From NCBI GenBank assembly GCA_023436395.1, contig JAEZJJ010000009.1:1-58936 (forward strand): 58,936 bases of DNA, in the 5' to 3' direction. Below are positions 1-8,774 of the stretch, piece after piece. Numbering within the stretch: position 1 is the first letter of the stretch; every line of letters begins with the position of its first letter. Both the position numbers and the translations under genes were made by a program. The notes under the pieces were generated by a model, which saw only the letters and a list, made by a program, of their open reading frames with translations, ran no database searches and was not told where the DNA came from. Source of the DNA: Bacillota bacterium. GTDB lineage: Bacteria > Bacillota > Clostridia > Lachnospirales > Cellulosilyticaceae.

Positions 1-2473
1 CTCTTGTTGCAGCTGGCTCTACGTCGTTACTTGCTTTGATGGTAAATGATGCGTTGCCTACTGCTGTTGGCGTGCCACTTATTTCTCCGGTGCTACTATT
101 AAGGCTCAAGCCTACTGGCAATGTGCCGCTGTCAACAGACCATTTAATGGGTGTATCTCCTGTTGCTGTAAGTGTTTGGCTATAACTTGTCCCTACAGTG
201 CCATTTGGTAAGCTAGTTGTTGTAATAATGGGGGCTATTGGTGTTCGTTCCCATTTTGCCCAGTATATTTTGTCACCTGTATCTGTTATTTCTATTGTTT
301 CTACTGAATCTCCTGTACAGTCTTCATTTGTATACCATCCCTCAAAGCTATGCTCTGTCTTGCTTGGTATTGGTAATATTGTCCCTTCTCCATAGGTATA
401 TCCACTTGGTGCATTTGCTCCTTGTGTTCCTTCATTTAGATTATAAGTTATGCTATATTTTGCTACATCTACTGTGACGCTTATTTTTGTATCAAGACTC
501 ATACCACTTGCTAATTTTACTACACCCTCTGGTAGTATTTTACCCTTTACATCAAAAGTTTGAGTCTTATTATCAGTCGCATCATAAGTAGATTTCTCTA
601 CATCCCACTCTACTGTATAATAAATCTCTTCATTGTTTATTTTGGCTTTTACCTTTTCCTTCAATTCTGCTTTTAACGCATCACTACTTACGGCATGAGT
701 GATCCCACCTATTTCTTCCGGCACCTTAATATCTGTTACAGATGTAAAGAGCACAGAGGACAGATCTAGTTTTAAAGCGGGACGAACACCTAAGCTGTTG
801 TTAACGAAGTAGACAAGGAGGTTAACACAGCCATCTGAGTCCACATAAGCCAAATAGATATCGTAGTCATCCGGAAACCGGAGCCACCAGATCTCATTGG
901 ACGTTGCATTTCCTTTGTAGCCCTCAGCATTGTCAGCCATTCTGCTAGCATCATTATTAAATCCAAAAGCTCCACCATTTTGAACTTCATTTACAGAGGG
1001 TAATACAATTTTAATTTCTTCCTCTACCGAGCTATAAGGTGTAATATACCCTTGTTCTTGTAAGGTAAAGGCTGTCGATAAAAATTCAGAATTAAGATAA
1101 CTACAAATATCTGAGCCTGACCAGTAGGTATTAAACGAACTATGATACGGTCTATATTCTAGTATTTCATCACTTAATAAGGTGATGGTATCACTTAATA
1201 AATCCTTTTCCATGACACGCCATAGGATAGGTGCTTTGGAGTCATCGTCTTTGGTATACCGTCCAAAGTAAAGTGTATCCCCCTTTGCTACTTCAGGTAA
1301 TAGGTCTGTAGCTTCTGTTAGCTCTAATAATACTGGCTCACTTGCATAGTCTGTTGAAGAATCAGAATTGATTTGTTCTGCAAATATCTTCAGCTCCCAA
1401 TTGCTCTCAAAGTTTGATGGGATTGTTACCTTTGCAGTACCTTCTGTAGGACTTCCTTCTGGCAACGCTTTGATAACGCCATAATATTTTAGAACACCAC
1501 TTGTATCTGTAATCATTGCTGAGAGGTATTGATTTTCGCCTGTTGTAGCCTCTGAGTAACTTATCTCGATTTCTGTTTCCTGTCCTTTTATGTACTTAAA
1601 CGCTTTTTTATCTATACTTAAGTTTTGTCCTAATGGATTGTTAGTTTCATCATAGCTGTCTATGCATGTTAGTTTTTGATTATTTGAAGAAGATTCTACC
1701 GATGCTAATTGGCTATTTGGCGTCTCGGAATTCTTCCCCTCTCCTTGTGCATCAGATGTAAAGAGCACAGAGGACAGATCTAGTTTTAAAGCGGGACGAA
1801 CACCTAAGCTGTCGGGAACGCTGCTGCCTAAGGCTCTAGGGCCGCCGAAAACACCGCCATCTGAGACCACAGTGGCCGCATAGAAAAGCTCGGCACACGG
1901 AGACCGGAGCCACCAGTCCCCATCATACACATTCTTTCCAGTTACTTTGCAGCCCACTGCATTGTCAGCTTTTCTGCTGTCATTATCCTTAAATCCAAAA
2001 GCTCCATCATCTTTAACTTCATCTACAGAGGGTAATACAATTTTCTGATTTGGTTTAAATGTATTACCAGCGAAACCTTGTTCATCTACCTCACTATAAG
2101 GTGTAATATACTCTTGTTCTGCTGTGGTAAAGGCTGTTCCTAAAAATCCTGTATCTGCATTATTAAGATACTCACAAATATCTGAGCCTGACCAGTTGTC
2201 ATAACTCCTATTATCAAACTGATTATATTCTAGTATTTCATCACTTAATAAGGTTGCCTTCCCCTCCTCTACTCTCATGACACGCCATAGGATAGGTGCC
2301 TTGGAGTCATCGTCTTTGGTATATTGCCCAAAATAAATGGCGGCAGGAGTTGTGATTTGACTCGGACTTTCTAGATTAATACTTGGTGTTGTTTCTGCTT
2401 TCACTGGCAACTGCATAGGTAGTAAACTCATGATCATCGTTAGTCCCAGTAATAAACTCATTTTCTTTCTCAT
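1..2473 (-). CDS. secreted protein with two DUF6273-type domains, InlB B-repeat and putative Ig domain (3' end outside window)
   Basis: The frame is open from ATG 2473 to the left edge, so the C-terminus is missing. GGGAGAGG precedes the start. The protein begins with a signal peptide (MRKKMSLLLGLTMIMSLL, cleavage near VKA-ET). Two copies of a domain follow, each running from YFGxYTKDDDSKAPILWRVM through LLSDEILEY, SGSDIC.YLN, ITPYS and WWLR.P to SLGVRPALKLDLSS, which I recognise as DUF6273-like and C-type-lectin-like. After these come an InlB B-repeat type unit (TYNLNEG ... GWYTNEDCTGD ... WAKW) and the start of a putative Ig domain (GTLPVGLSLNSSTGEISGTP). It is probably surface-exposed or secreted. 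The two domain ends share 60 identical bases, while the segments just before them are hypervariable (see findings). Function is unknown; binding or display is an inference from the fold. Confidence 0.8.
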   Translation of the reverse strand, partial: MRKKMSLLLGLTMIMSLLPMQLPVKAETTPSINLESPSQITTPAAIYFGQYTKDDDSKAPILWRVMRVEEGKATLLSDEILEYNQFDNRSYDNWSGSDICEYLNNADTGFLGTAFTTAEQEYITPYSEVDEQGFAGNTFKPNQKIVLPSVDEVKDDGAFGFKDNDSRKADNAVGCKVTGKNVYDGDWWLRSPCAELFYAATVVSDGGVFGGPRALGSSVPDSLGVRPALKLDLSSVLFTSDAQGEGKNSETPNSQLASVESSSNNQKLTCIDSYDETNNPLGQNLSIDKKAFKYIKGQETEIEISYSEATTGENQYLSAMITDTSGVLKYYGVIKALPEGSPTEGTAKVTIPSNFESNWELKIFAEQINSDSSTDYASEPVLLELTEATDLLPEVAKGDTLYFGRYTKDDDSKAPILWRVMEKDLLSDTITLLSDEILEYRPYHSSFNTYWSGSDICSYLNSEFLSTAFTLQEQGYITPYSSVEEEIKIVLPSVNEVQNGGAFGFNNDASRMADNAEGYKGNATSNEIWWLRFPDDYDIYLAYVDSDGCVNLLVYFVNNSLGVRPALKLDLSSVLFTSVTDIKVPEEIGGITHAVSSDALKAELKEKVKAKINNEEIYYTVEWDVEKSTYDATDNKTQTFDVKGKILPEGVVKLASGMSLDTKISVTVDVAKYSITYNLNEGTQGANAPSGYTYGEGTILPIPSKTEHSFEGWYTNEDCTGDSVETIEITDTGDKIYWAKWERTPIAPIITTTSLPNGTVGTSYSQTLTATGDTPIKWSVDSGTLPVGLSLNSSTGEISGTPTAVGNASFTIKASNDVEPAATR
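739..798 (-). repeat. 60-bp repeat, copy 2, at the end of DUF6273 domain 2
   Basis: These 60 bases are identical to 1753-1812, including synonymous sites. They encode SLGVRPALKLDLSSVLFTS. The repeat sits directly 3' (in coding sense) of the hypervariable segment 799-889, where a DGR would have its IMH element. Confidence 0.9.
799..889 (-). other. hypervariable segment 2 (DGR VR-like)
   Basis: In coding sense it starts with TGGTGGCTCCGG (WWLR), as does segment 1, and ends at the 60-bp repeat. It is rich in codons ending in C (CTC, GTC, TAC, TTC, AAC), unlike the AT-rich genes around it. Differences from segment 1 lie almost only at codon positions 1 and 2. Confidence 0.65.
1753..1812 (-). repeat. 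60-bp repeat, copy 1, at the end of DUF6273 domain 1
   Basis: Identical to 739-798. The domain regions upstream in coding sense (about 1920-2100 versus 890-1050) are clearly diverged, so the exact 60-bp match points to recent copying from one source or gene conversion. Confidence 0.9.
1813..1915 (-). other. hypervariable segment 1 (DGR VR-like)
   Basis: GC-rich (TTC GGC GGC ... GGC AGC AGC ... CCC GAC) in an AT-rich gene. It is four codons longer than segment 2 and bounded by the same WWLR start and the same 60-bp repeat. Confidence 0.65.
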
Positions 2474-2483
2474 ACTTTTCCTC

Positions 2484-2633
2484 TCCCTTCAGATATTCCC
2501 AGTCTTTCTTAAAGACTGCTTGACTGAGTATCTTTTTTTGCAACGCATAGGTATGGCCATACCTTACATGACCTAGCCAACTTACTAACTGCTGTCTAAC
2601 TTCTGAGTGCCGTAAAAGCATCAAAAGCGACAT
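2484..2633 (-). pseudogene. probable C-terminal remnant of a group II/DGR-type reverse transcriptase
   Basis: The minus-strand frame encodes LRHSEVRQQLVSWLGH followed by VRYGHTYALQKKIL. This resembles the C-terminal SW.GH..H..TY.LR.K.L motif of bacterial reverse transcriptases of the DGR/retron-like group (from memory, not searched). An in-frame TAG lies just upstream (2643-2645), no RT catalytic domain is present, and the frame runs on into the start of the DUF6273 gene, so it is at most a relic. No ribosome site supports ATG 2633 as a real start. Confidence 0.45.
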
Positions 2634-2764
2634 AGATTCACTCTATCATAAATCTTCACCCGAAAATCATCGGCTGCATGAAACATGATTTTTTCGACAT
2701 GAAACATGATTTTGGGTATGAAAAGGACTTTCACCCATTAGATTGTACCCGTGCCGAGCGCATA

Positions 2765-2799
2765 TAAAAAAAAGAGATTACCAAACTTTAGTAATCTCT
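2765..2799 (-). terminator. terminator of the first tRNA-Leu
   Basis: Stem AGAGATTAC/GTAATCTCT with a short loop, followed on the minus strand by a run of T. Confidence 0.85.
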
Positions 2800-2808
2800 T
2801 TATCAGAT

Positions 2809-2892
2809 GCGATTGGGGGGACTCGAACCCCCAAGCCCGTTACAGGCACTAGATCCTTAGTCTAGCGCGTATGCCAATTCCGCCACAATCGC
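2809..2892 (-). tRNA. tRNA-Leu (anticodon AAG)
   Basis: 84 nt with acceptor stem GCGATTG/CAATCGC, D-loop GGCGGAATTGGCA, anticodon stem CTAGA/TCTAG with loop CTAAGGA (anticodon AAG), long variable arm and GGTTCGAGTCC T-arm. CCA is not encoded. Sequence identical to the copy at 3112-3195. Confidence 0.95.
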
Positions 2893-2925
2893 GTTGTCTA
2901 TTATTCATCCCTTAGGACAGATATT

Positions 2926-2954
2926 ATTATAGCTAAGCTTATTACATATGTCAA
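2926..2954 (-). promoter_or_regulatory. promoter of the first tRNA-Leu
   Basis: TTGACA (2949-2954), a 17-base spacer and TATAAT (2926-2931) on the minus strand: a perfect sigma-A consensus. Confidence 0.85.
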
Positions 2955-3071
2955 CATCTAAATACAATAATTTCTAGTTTTATTGAGCCACTCCATCGTG
3001 TAATTTGTAGGACAGAAGGAATTTCCCCTTTCCCCTATAGTCATAAAATGAAAGAAATCATTTTTTGACAC

Positions 3072-3103
3072 AAAAAAACCTCGTAGTTCTTCATTACGAG
3101 GTT
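3072..3103 (-). terminator. terminator of the second tRNA-Leu
   Basis: Stem AACCTCGTA/TACGAGGTT followed on the minus strand by T7. Confidence 0.85.
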
Positions 3104-3111
3104 TAAGAAAT

Positions 3112-3195
3112 GCGATTGGGGGGACTCGAACCCCCAAGCCCGTTACAGGCACTAGATCCTTAGTCTAGCGCGTATGCCAATTCCGCCACAATCGC
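3112..3195 (-). tRNA. tRNA-Leu (anticodon AAG), second copy
   Basis: Identical in all 84 bases to 2809-2892. The separate promoter and terminator make this a tandem pair of independent transcription units. An AAG anticodon is normally modified to inosine at position 34. Confidence 0.95.
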
Positions 3196-3230
3196 ATCTT
3201 TTGCTTACCGAATCTCTTACGGCAAGACAT

Positions 3231-3259
3231 ATTATATCTAATTCCTTTGTATATGTCAA
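3231..3259 (-). promoter_or_regulatory. promoter of the second tRNA-Leu
   Basis: TTGACA (3254-3259), 17-base spacer, TATAAT (3231-3236) on the minus strand. Confidence 0.85.
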
Positions 3260-3403
3260 CTCTTTTTATGAAGTTATTTTTTAATTATTTTTTAATCCCA
3301 ACTTCTAATAAACTTTTAAACTTCTATCATTTTCTAGTACTTTATATGTTCTTTTTAAATAGATAGTATGATAGAATTGAATTAATATTGCGGAGGTACA
3401 AGC

Positions 3404-4648
3404 ATGAAAAACTTTGTAAAAAACAACACATACTTAAAAGTTTCCTTGTACGCTATTATGGTTGTTGTGGTATCTATATTATTCTATCGTGTCTCTTCTA
3501 ATACAGATAATATTGCCCCCTCTATTTTAGCTTTTTTTAAAGGAATCATTAGCATTATTTCACCTATTTTATACGGATTACTTATTGCCTATTTATTTAA
3601 TCCTATTATGATTTTCTTTGAAAATTATTTTGTTAAATGGTTTAAGCCATCTAGCTCTAAACAAAAAAGATTCATTCGTTCTCTTTCTATTGTAGCTGTG
3701 TACATTTGCATCATTGGAACACTTATTATTATGTTCCGCTATCTTGTACCACAGATTACAGCTAATATTAAGGATCTTTCAACTGCCTTACCTGATTATG
3801 CTAAGGAATTAGAACTAAAAATCAATGAGCTTGAACGTTCTATTAATCAAAACATCTCAGGTTTACCTTATCAATTAGATACTTCTCAAATTTTTACTAT
3901 GATTGATCCTGCAAAGTATCTTAATACGGATTTCATCGGTAATATCATTAGTAATGTCATGTCACAGGCTATGGGGATTGTCTCTTCCTTATTTAATTGG
4001 ATTATGGGACTAGTTATTGCCTTCTATATACTGATGCAAAAAGAAAGCTTTTCTTACGGTACCAAACGTATATGCTATACGCTTCTTGACCATCAAAAGG
4101 CTACTAAACTCATTGCTATTTGCTCCGAAGGTCATGAAATCTTTATTAAATTCTTCGTAGGTAAGTTCATTGACTCCTTTATTATTGGGGCCATTTGCTT
4201 CATTGGTTTATCTATCTTACGTAATCCTTACGCCATCTTACTCTCCATTATTGTAGGCGTATTTAATATGATTCCTTACTTTGGTCCGATACTTGGTGCT
4301 ATTCCAGCTGTTATTATTACACTCTTTACTGGATTTATGCCAGCTGTGGTAGTAGGAATATTTATTTTTATTCTTCAACAATTTGATGGTCTTGTATTAG
4401 GTCCTAAAATCTTAGGAGACTCTATTGGTCTAAGTCCTTTTTGGATTATCTCGGGTATATTAATAGGTGGGGCACTTTGGGGGCCTCTTGGTATGTTCTT
4501 TGCTTCTCCTATTATCGCTGTTATTCTAAAAAACCTTAATCGCTATATGGATCGTGTATTAAGTCAAAAAAATATTCAGCTTGACTGCGAAACTATTTCT
4601 CCCATTGAGTTATCAGAGCCGTCATCTAAAAAACGTAAAAATAAATAA
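3404..4648 (+). CDS. AI-2E family transporter (YtvI/PerM type membrane protein)
   Basis: 414 residues, start supported by GGAGG ten bases upstream. There are about eight hydrophobic segments: two at the N-terminus, one near 85-110, then a soluble stretch, then several from 195 onward. The C-terminal half carries the family's conserved loops (FNMIPYFGPILGAIPA, QQFDGLVLGPKILGDS, LSPFWIISGILIGG, GPLGMFFASPI). Members of PF01594 are homo-oligomeric permeases; some export AI-2 and others exchange Na+/H+, so the substrate cannot be told from sequence. The charged C-terminal tail (SSKKRKNK) is unremarkable. It is a single gene that converges with trxA across a shared terminator. Confidence 0.85.
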   Translation: MKNFVKNNTYLKVSLYAIMVVVVSILFYRVSSNTDNIAPSILAFFKGIISIISPILYGLLIAYLFNPIMIFFENYFVKWFKPSSSKQKRFIRSLSIVAVYICIIGTLIIMFRYLVPQITANIKDLSTALPDYAKELELKINELERSINQNISGLPYQLDTSQIFTMIDPAKYLNTDFIGNIISNVMSQAMGIVSSLFNWIMGLVIAFYILMQKESFSYGTKRICYTLLDHQKATKLIAICSEGHEIFIKFFVGKFIDSFIIGAICFIGLSILRNPYAILLSIIVGVFNMIPYFGPILGAIPAVIITLFTGFMPAVVVGIFIFILQQFDGLVLGPKILGDSIGLSPFWIISGILIGGALWGPLGMFFASPIIAVILKNLNRYMDRVLSQKNIQLDCETISPIELSEPSSKKRKNK

Positions 4649-4651
4649 GAA

Positions 4652-4697
4652 AAGGAGTTGCCATTAGCCGATTAAATCAAACTAATGTCAACTCCTT
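4652..4697. terminator. bidirectional terminator between the permease gene and trxA
   Basis: 15-bp stem with one mismatch (4652-4666 with 4683-4697). The genes on both sides converge on it. Confidence 0.85.
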
Positions 4698-4704
4698 ATT
4701 GTTA

Positions 4705-5022
4705 TTAAAGCATGCTATTAATTTTTTGCTCTAACACAGTTTTAGGAACAGCACCTACTACTTGGTCTACTACTTGACCATCTTTAATGAAAAGAATAGT
4801 TGGGATGCTCATGATATTATATTTAGAAGCAATACCACGGTTTTCATCAGTGTTAAGCTTTCCAATACGTGCTTTTCCTTCATAATCACCTGCTAATTCA
4901 TCAATAACTGGTGCCATCATTTTACATGGTCCACACCAATCAGCGTAGAAGTCTACTACTACTGGAATTGATGATTCAAGTGCATCTGTACTAAAGTTAT
5001 CATCAGTAAATTTATATGCCAT
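4705..5022 (-). CDS. trxA: thioredoxin
   Basis: 105 residues, the full length of a classical thioredoxin. The active site WCGPC is at 29-33, the buried Asp is in VDFYADW, and the cis-proline is in the SIPT loop. It reduces disulfides in cytosolic proteins such as ribonucleotide reductase and peroxiredoxins, using electrons from thioredoxin reductase, which is not in this window. GGAGG precedes the ATG. It is monocistronic, with trmB 220 bases upstream in the same direction and a shared terminator downstream. No unusual residues are seen. Confidence 0.95.
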   Translation of the reverse strand: MAYKFTDDNFSTDALESSIPVVVDFYADWCGPCKMMAPVIDELAGDYEGKARIGKLNTDENRGIASKYNIMSIPTILFIKDGQVVDQVVGAVPKTVLEQKINSML

Positions 5023-5192
5023 ATTTATTTCCTCCTTATAGATGTATATAATAAATGTAGTATTTTTTTATACTTCAATATATGGTTAGTTTATTATATA
5101 TTGTTTCTAAATGCAACATATAATTATTCTTAGTTAGTATATCTTAGTTTTTAGATTCTATACGTGTTAAGGTTATAAATTCTTTTATATTA

Positions 5193-5241
5193 CAAAAAAA
5201 TCATGTACATCTAGAACATTCTTCTATGATATACATGATTT
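5193..5241 (-). terminator. terminator of trmB
   Basis: AAATCATGTA ... TACATGATTT stem, followed by T7 on the minus strand, just past the trmB stop. Confidence 0.75.
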
Positions 5242-5245
5242 CGTA

Positions 5246-5890
5246 TTAACGTGGATTAATGGCTTCTAAGCGGTTTATTGTATAGCCTAATTCAGAGAAT
5301 TTCTTTTCATACTCTGTCATAATATTATCTTCCATTCCACTATTATGAAGGTCTAAGGTCACATTTTTCATTGTCCAACCACTTACTGAAAATTCTTCAA
5401 TAGAAAAGGCAAAAAGGCCTTTGTTATCTGTTTTAAAATGAATTTCTCCTTCTTTTTGAAGAATAGAAGCATATTTTTCTAAAAATCCTCTATAAGTTAA
5501 TCTTCTAATGGCATGTCTTGTTTTTGGCCATGGATCTGAGAAGTTAAGGTATATACGCTCTACTTCTCCTTCCTTAAAGATTTCTTTACAATTACTTACA
5601 TCAAAATATAAAAATCTTAAGTTACTTGGTCTATCTTCTGCTAAGTTAGCTTTCTTACAAGCTTTATATACAACTGTTTCAGCTCTTTCAGCTGCAATAT
5701 AATTAATATGAGGATTTCTAAGGGCTAATTCAGTAATAAATCCACCTTTACCACATCCAAATTCAACATGAATAGGATTGTTATTCCCAAAAACCTGATG
5801 CCACTTTCCTCTAAACGCTTCTGGACTAGATACAACTCTTTCATCTTGTGCTAAATAATCCGTTGCTCTACTATCTCTTCTTAATCGCAT
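5246..5890 (-). CDS. trmB: tRNA (guanine-N7-)-methyltransferase
   Basis: 214 residues, normal for the family. The SAM-binding motif is HVEFGCGKGGFI (41-52), the acidic residue binding the ribose lies in the following strand, and the family signature NFSDPWPKTRH is at 116-126. It methylates G46 in the tRNA variable loop using S-adenosylmethionine. It is a single gene with its own terminator. ATG is the first codon of the open frame and nothing is truncated. Confidence 0.93.
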   Translation of the reverse strand: MRLRRDSRATDYLAQDERVVSSPEAFRGKWHQVFGNNNPIHVEFGCGKGGFITELALRNPHINYIAAERAETVVYKACKKANLAEDRPSNLRFLYFDVSNCKEIFKEGEVERIYLNFSDPWPKTRHAIRRLTYRGFLEKYASILQKEGEIHFKTDNKGLFAFSIEEFSVSGWTMKNVTLDLHNSGMEDNIMTEYEKKFSELGYTINRLEAINPR

Positions 5891-6013
5891 AAGTAATTCA
5901 ATTCCTTCCTCTTCTATATAAAAGTACTACTCTCCTATTTCTCATTTCATTATCCTTAACTATTATAATCAGCCTATCTTATAAAATCAATGGAGGAATA
6001 ATCCTGTCAATCT

Positions 6014-6058
6014 AAAGGACATATACTTGTGTCTTTCTAAACACTTGTATATGTCCTT
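6014..6058. terminator. terminator between the stalk-domain gene and trmB
   Basis: AAGGACATATAC ... GTATATGTCCTT inverted repeat downstream of the 6102-6608 gene. Confidence 0.7.
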
Positions 6059-6101
6059 ATTATCTATTATTTCTTTTATTATAAATCTTTTATAAATCTT
6101 T

Positions 6102-6608
6102 CTATTTGCTAAAAGTAATTTTATTATCTTTAAAGCTTACTTTATAGCCTAAATTTTCTCCTACAAAACGAATAGGCAAATAGGCTGATCCCTTATATAA
6201 TTCTACTTTTGCCCCTTCTATCACTAGTACTTCACTGCCATTTTTTACTGCCTTGCTATAGTTTAAAGGAAGTTCTAATTTAACTGTAGCAGTATCAATA
6301 TAGGCCACCTTATGTTGTGGTGCATAAGACACACTAATCTCTAGTGCATTTCCTAAAGCCCTAACAGGTAAGAAAGTCTTTCCATTTACACTCATAATAG
6401 GCGCATTTAACTCTATTTTTTTCCCATTCAAATAGAATTCCATATCAGGAAACGTCATCTTGCTTGCATCTGAAGCGATTGGTTTTTCACCAGCAATAAT
6501 TTTTTGTATAGCTTCACTTAATTGATAGGATTTATCTTCTGCACCTAAAATAGTTCCCTGCAGTAACATAGCCCCTAATACAACTATCCCCAACCTTCTT
6601 AATTTCAT
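6102..6608 (-). CDS. secreted stalk-domain (copper amine oxidase N-terminal-like) protein
   Basis: 168 residues. A signal peptide (hydrophobic LGIVVLGAMLLQGTILG) is followed by a short linker and one copy of the copper amine oxidase N-terminal-like domain (PF07833): LNGKKIELNAPIMSVNGKTF with LPVRALGNALE, then AYLPIRFVGENLGYKVSF. This domain is common as a stalk or repeat in exported clostridial proteins and does not imply oxidase activity. It is a standalone gene between trmB and the trp operon. No catalytic domain is present, so function is unknown; extracellular structure or wall association is an inference. Confidence 0.8.
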   Translation of the reverse strand: MKLRRLGIVVLGAMLLQGTILGAEDKSYQLSEAIQKIIAGEKPIASDASKMTFPDMEFYLNGKKIELNAPIMSVNGKTFLPVRALGNALEISVSYAPQHKVAYIDTATVKLELPLNYSKAVKNGSEVLVIEGAKVELYKGSAYLPIRFVGENLGYKVSFKDNKITFSK

Positions 6609-6746
6609 TATTCTTCCCCCTTAACCTAGACTATTTAGTTCCTACTTGTCACGCCCACTCATTCTTGTCCTATCTATTGTAACACCTATTTAACTAACTA
6701 CGCAATAAAGCTCTAAATCTTCTGATATATACTAACTCTATTAATT

Positions 6747-6779
6747 AAGCATCAAGGTCTTTCTATTACCTTGATGCTT
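6747..6779. terminator. terminator of the trp operon
   Basis: Perfect 12-bp stem AAGCATCAAGGT/ACCTTGATGCTT just past the trpA stop. Confidence 0.85.
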
Positions 6780-6811
6780 ATTAGGCATTTGCTATTTTAT
6801 CGAATATAAGA

Positions 6812-7594
6812 TTATAATACCTCTACCATCTCTCTTGTAAATTCAGTTAAATAAGGGCCTGCTAATTCACCATAAGCTTCTATCATTTTCACAATAGCAC
6901 TTCCTACAATAATGCCATCTGCATACTCCTTCAAAAGGACGGCTTGCTCTTTATTAGAAATACCAAAGCCTAAAGCAGTTGGTATATGACAATGCTCCTT
7001 GATTTCTTTAAAAAAGCTTCCTAAATCTGTTTCAATACTAGTTCTCGTACCTGTTACCCCTAATGAAGAAACACAATATAAAAAGCCAGAAGCCGTTTCA
7101 CAAATTGCCTCTATACGTTCTCCTGAAGTAGGTGCTACTAACCCAATTAAATCAATCTCATTTGCTTTTGCAAAGTGATTAAACTCTTCTTTTTCTTCTA
7201 GGGGGACATCTGGAATAATAACACCATCTACTCCAGCCTCCTTACACCTTGCAAAGAATGACTCAATCCCATAATGATAGATGGTATTAGCATACATTAA
7301 AAATACAAGAGGAATCTCTGTTTTCTCTCTTACCCGCTCTACTAATTCAAAGACACCCTCTATTCTAAACCCACTTGCTTCTGCTCTTAGATTAGCCCTT
7401 TGTATCACTGGCCCATCTGCCACTGGATCAGAAAAAGGAATCCCTAATTCAATAATCGTACTCCCTGCTTCCTCTAAAGCATAAATAAACTGTTCTGTCG
7501 CCTCTAAATGTGGATCACCTGCTGTAATAAATGGAATAAATGCCTTATGCCTTTCTGCTCTTTTCTTATCAAATGCCTTTTGTATATTACTCAT
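6812..7594 (-). CDS. trpA: tryptophan synthase alpha chain
   Basis: 260 residues, full length. TrpA splits indole-3-glycerol phosphate to indole and glyceraldehyde 3-phosphate and passes indole to TrpB. The catalytic Glu lies in TIIELGIPFSDPVADGP, the catalytic Asp in GVIIPDVPLEE, and the phosphate loop is GFGISNKEQ. It is the last gene of trpEGDCFBA, and its ATG lies 8 bases inside the end of trpB, so the two subunits are translationally coupled. Confidence 0.96.
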   Translation of the reverse strand: MSNIQKAFDKKRAERHKAFIPFITAGDPHLEATEQFIYALEEAGSTIIELGIPFSDPVADGPVIQRANLRAEASGFRIEGVFELVERVREKTEIPLVFLMYANTIYHYGIESFFARCKEAGVDGVIIPDVPLEEKEEFNHFAKANEIDLIGLVAPTSGERIEAICETASGFLYCVSSLGVTGTRTSIETDLGSFFKEIKEHCHIPTALGFGISNKEQAVLLKEYADGIIVGSAIVKMIEAYGELAGPYLTEFTREMVEVL

Positions 7595-8774
7595 GTACTT
7601 CTACCCCCTTATATCTGGCAATAGCCGCCACATCTTTATCTCCTCTACCTGATACATTAATGACAATAATTTCATCCTTTTTCATATCACCTGCTATTTT
7701 CATGGCATAAGCTATGGCATGAGAACTTTCAATGGCTGGGATAATTCCCTCTGTACGTGAAAGATATTCAAAGGCAGCCACAGCTTCCGCATCTGTAGCT
7801 GGTACATAATGAGCCCTTTTGGTATCAAAAAGATAAGCATGCTCAGGTCCAATGCCTGGGTAATCAAGACCTGCTGAAATAGAGTAAACTGGAGCAATAC
7901 TTCCTTCTTCTGTTTGCAAGAAGTAGGATTTCATCCCATGGAAAATGCCTACCTCTCCCTTACTTAGTGTAGCTGCATGATCTGCTGTATGAATCCCATG
8001 TCCTGCTGCTTCTACCCCTATTAAAGCAACTTCTGGATTTGGAATAAAATCATAAAAGGCCCCCATAGCATTGCTACCACCTCCTACACAGGCAATGACT
8101 GCATCAGGCAATTTACCTTCTAATGCTAGCACTTGACTTTTAATCTCTTTGCCAATGACGCTTTGAAAGTCTCTAACCATCTCTGGATAAGGATGTGGTC
8201 CCATCACTGAGCCAATACAATAAAAAGTCTCTTCTACTGTCTTAGTCCAGTCTTGAAGTGCTGCATTAACTGCATCCTTTAAAGTTCTCGTCCCTGTGAG
8301 TACAGGTGTGACCTTAGCGCCTAAGAGCTCCATACGAAAAACATTGAGGGCTTGCCTTATTGTATCTTCTTCTCCCATAAAGACTTCACATGTCATTCCC
8401 ATAAGTGCTGCTGCTGTAGCTGTTGCCACCCCATGTTGCCCAGCCCCTGTCTCTGCAATCACTCTTTTCTTTCCCATACGTTTAGCCAGTAGCACCTGAC
8501 CAAGTACGTTATTAATCTTGTGTGAACCCGTATGATTAAGGTCTTCTCTCTTTAAATAAATTTTAGCTCCTCCTAAATCCTTGGTCATCTTTTCAGCATA
8601 GTAAAGTAGTGAGGGTCTGCCTGTATATTTTTCAAATAGCTCTTTTAACTCTTTATTAAATGCCTCATCCTCTTTATAGTAGGCATAGGCTTCTTCTAAT
8701 TCTTTGACAGCACTCATTAATGTTTCTGGAATATACTGTCCACCATAAATACCATATCTGCCTGTTTCATTCAT
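7587..8774 (-). CDS. trpB: tryptophan synthase beta chain
   Basis: 395 residues from ATG 8774 (MNETGRYG), which has GGGAGGAG upstream. An in-frame ATG 39 bases further upstream lacks a good ribosome site and would make the protein longer than usual. The PLP lysine is in HTGSHKINN, the indole-site Glu-Thr in AETGAGQHG, and the phosphate-binding loop is CVGGGSNAMG. It condenses indole and serine to tryptophan as part of the alpha2beta2 complex with TrpA. Confidence 0.96.
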   Translation of the reverse strand: MNETGRYGIYGGQYIPETLMSAVKELEEAYAYYKEDEAFNKELKELFEKYTGRPSLLYYAEKMTKDLGGAKIYLKREDLNHTGSHKINNVLGQVLLAKRMGKKRVIAETGAGQHGVATATAAALMGMTCEVFMGEEDTIRQALNVFRMELLGAKVTPVLTGTRTLKDAVNAALQDWTKTVEETFYCIGSVMGPHPYPEMVRDFQSVIGKEIKSQVLALEGKLPDAVIACVGGGSNAMGAFYDFIPNPEVALIGVEAAGHGIHTADHAATLSKGEVGIFHGMKSYFLQTEEGSIAPVYSISAGLDYPGIGPEHAYLFDTKRAHYVPATDAEAVAAFEYLSRTEGIIPAIESSHAIAYAMKIAGDMKKDEIIVINVSGRGDKDVAAIARYKGVEVHE

